Shown here: positions 14,301 through 14,818 of the stretch, one piece after another
Layout: each line of letters opens with the position of its first letter
Numbering within the stretch: the stretch's first letter is position 1
NCBI GenBank assembly: GCA_030452025.1
Contig: JAKDNC010000028.1
Location: forward strand, 1-14,818
Length of the DNA stretch: 14,818 nucleotides
Origin: Nocardioides sp.
GTDB taxonomy: Bacteria > Actinomycetota > Actinomycetes > Propionibacteriales > Nocardioidaceae
Direction: 5' to 3'
The notes under the pieces: model-generated
What the model was told of the DNA's origin: nothing
What the model saw: the letters and a program-made list of their open reading frames with translations, nothing else
Database searches by the model: none
Made by a program: the position numbers and the translations under genes

Positions 14301-14308
14301 GTTGGAAA
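14294..14308. repeat. Operator-like repeat, copy 1 (overlaps a start codon)
   Basis: TTTCC-ATGTT-GGAAA is a perfect 5-5-5 inverted repeat that includes the minus-strand start codon of the membrane-protein gene. It shares TTCC-N3-TTGGAAA with copy 2, 24 bases away. A protein bound here would block initiation of transcription at the predicted start site. Confidence 0.5.
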
Positions 14309-14337
14309 CACAAACACATTCCGAGTTGGAAAGTCAA
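14309..14337 (-). promoter_or_regulatory. Candidate promoter for the membrane-protein/regulator operon
   Basis: Read on the minus strand, TTGACT (14337-14332) is a good -35 and TTTGTG (14314-14309) a weak -10 at 17-base spacing, perhaps helped by an upstream TGTG. The start point would fall at about 14302, next to the ATG at 14300. Both operator-like repeats overlap or flank these elements. Confidence 0.4.
14319..14332. repeat. Operator-like repeat, copy 2
   Basis: TTCC-GAGTT-GGAA with a following A repeats the TTCC-N3-TTGGAAA pattern of copy 1, 24 bases apart centre to centre. It abuts the -35-like TTGACT on the minus strand. Two spaced copies over a promoter suggest a pair of regulator dimers. 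Confidence 0.5.
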
Positions 14338-14351
14338 TGGGAGTGCAACCG

Positions 14352-14368
14352 TGACAGTGAATCTGTCA
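14352..14368. promoter_or_regulatory. Palindrome upstream of the CoA-transferase-family gene
   Basis: TGACAG-TGAAT-CTGTCA is a perfect 6-5-6 inverted repeat ending 11 bases before the ATG at 14380. Its place between the two divergent starts fits an operator for a regulator of lipid catabolism, for instance of the TetR type; the regulator is not in the window. Confidence 0.45.
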
Positions 14369-14379
14369 GACTCGGTGGC

Positions 14380-14818
14380 ATGACTACCGAACTTGGTCAG
14401 GGAACCGGTCCGCTGCGCGGCGTCAAGGTCGTCGAGATCGCAGGCATCGGCCCGAGCCCCCATGCCTGCATGATCCTTGCCGATCTCGGCGCCGACGTGA
14501 TCCGCATCGAGCGGCCCGGTGGCCAGATGCTCTCCGGCGGGTCCACCGACCTGCTCAACCGGGGCCGCCCGAGCGTCGCGCTGAACCTCAAGGACCCGGC
14601 GGCCGTCGAGGCCGTGCTCGAGCTCGTCGAGGGTGCCGACATCCTCGTCGAGGGAATGCGACCCGGTGTCACTGAGCGGATGGGGCTGGGGCCCGACGAG
14701 TGCCTTGCGCGCAACCCGGGTCTGGTCTACGGGCGGATGACGGGCTGGGGCCAGACCGGCCCGTTGGCCCAGGTGGCGGGCCACGACATGAACTACATCG
14801 CGATCACCGGCACCCTGC
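14380..14818 (+). CDS. CaiB/BaiF family protein, alpha-methylacyl-CoA racemase-like, N-terminal part
   Basis: The first 146 codons are visible and the gene continues past the window. PLRGVKVVEIAGIGPSPHAC (11-30), ILADLGADVIRIERPGG (32-48) and LVEGMRPGVTERMGLGP (89-105) are family III CoA-transferase motifs. RMTGWGQTGPLAQVAGHDMN (119-138) closely matches alpha-methylacyl-CoA racemases. Its His135 corresponds to the active-site His of the M. tuberculosis racemase MCR; the partner Asp and Glu lie beyond the window. These racemases epimerise the C2 methyl centre of branched acyl-CoAs (2R to 2S) before beta-oxidation, and a CoA-transferase role is the alternative. It would fit functionally with fadH nearby. 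ATG 14380 gives the usual short N-terminus; no good ribosome site is visible. Confidence 0.88.
   Translation, partial: MTTELGQGTGPLRGVKVVEIAGIGPSPHACMILADLGADVIRIERPGGQMLSGGSTDLLNRGRPSVALNLKDPAAVEAVLELVEGADILVEGMRPGVTERMGLGPDECLARNPGLVYGRMTGWGQTGPLAQVAGHDMNYIAITGTL

Noticed and set aside
1..14818. tRNA, rRNA, CRISPR array, insertion sequence, integrase or attachment site
   Set aside because: No cloverleaf, array of spaced repeats, transposase/integrase motif or flanking long repeats was seen, including at the edges of the RiPP cluster.

Overview
This is a high-GC stretch with dense, short-gapped and often overlapping genes, GTG starts and actinobacterial-style protein sequences. A Nocardioides-like member of the Propionibacteriales is my best guess. 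That is inferred from gene style only, with no marker gene in the window.

Layout. Bases 1-2463 are ordinary metabolic genes: the 3' end of an SMP-30/gluconolactonase gene, a convergent pirin gene, and a GH1 beta-glucosidase diverging from pirin across only 27 bases. Next comes a decayed small membrane-protein gene (2460-2996) carrying an in-frame stop and two probable frameshifts.

Bases 3067-10907 form one co-directional block that reads as a thiazole/oxazole-modified microcin (TOMM) RiPP cluster resembling the streptolysin S family. It begins with a 65-residue precursor with 12 cysteines, 11 of them in a short core containing a run of six. A perfect 12-bp hairpin then looks like a terminator or attenuator. 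After it come an RRE-bearing cyclodehydratase C protein, a degenerate nitroreductase-fold protein, a SagB-type FMN dehydrogenase, a CPBP (SagE-like) membrane protease, an amidohydrolase that lacks its expected metal ligands, a YcaO cyclodehydratase ending in PLPYP, and an ABC ATPase plus permease. Most of these genes overlap by 1-4 bases, so they are probably co-translated. The likely sequence of events is: the C and YcaO proteins cyclise Cys (and Ser/Thr) of the precursor to azolines, the dehydrogenase oxidises them to azoles, the CPBP protease removes the leader or gives self-protection, and the ABC pair exports the product.

Bases 10923-13495 (minus strand) are a PadR regulator and fadH (2,4-dienoyl-CoA reductase), translationally coupled, with a perfect palindrome upstream of padR. 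Bases 13564-14300 (minus strand) are a four-helix membrane protein and a coupled small winged-helix regulator, preceded by two operator-like repeats over a plausible promoter. From 14380 a CaiB/BaiF-family gene (alpha-methylacyl-CoA racemase-like) runs off the window, with a 6-5-6 palindrome just before its start.

The most notable content is the streptolysin-S-like cluster in an actinobacterial background, with its split/degenerate dehydrogenase partner and apparent pseudo-amidohydrolase. No tRNA, rRNA, CRISPR array, insertion sequence or replication origin was recognised.
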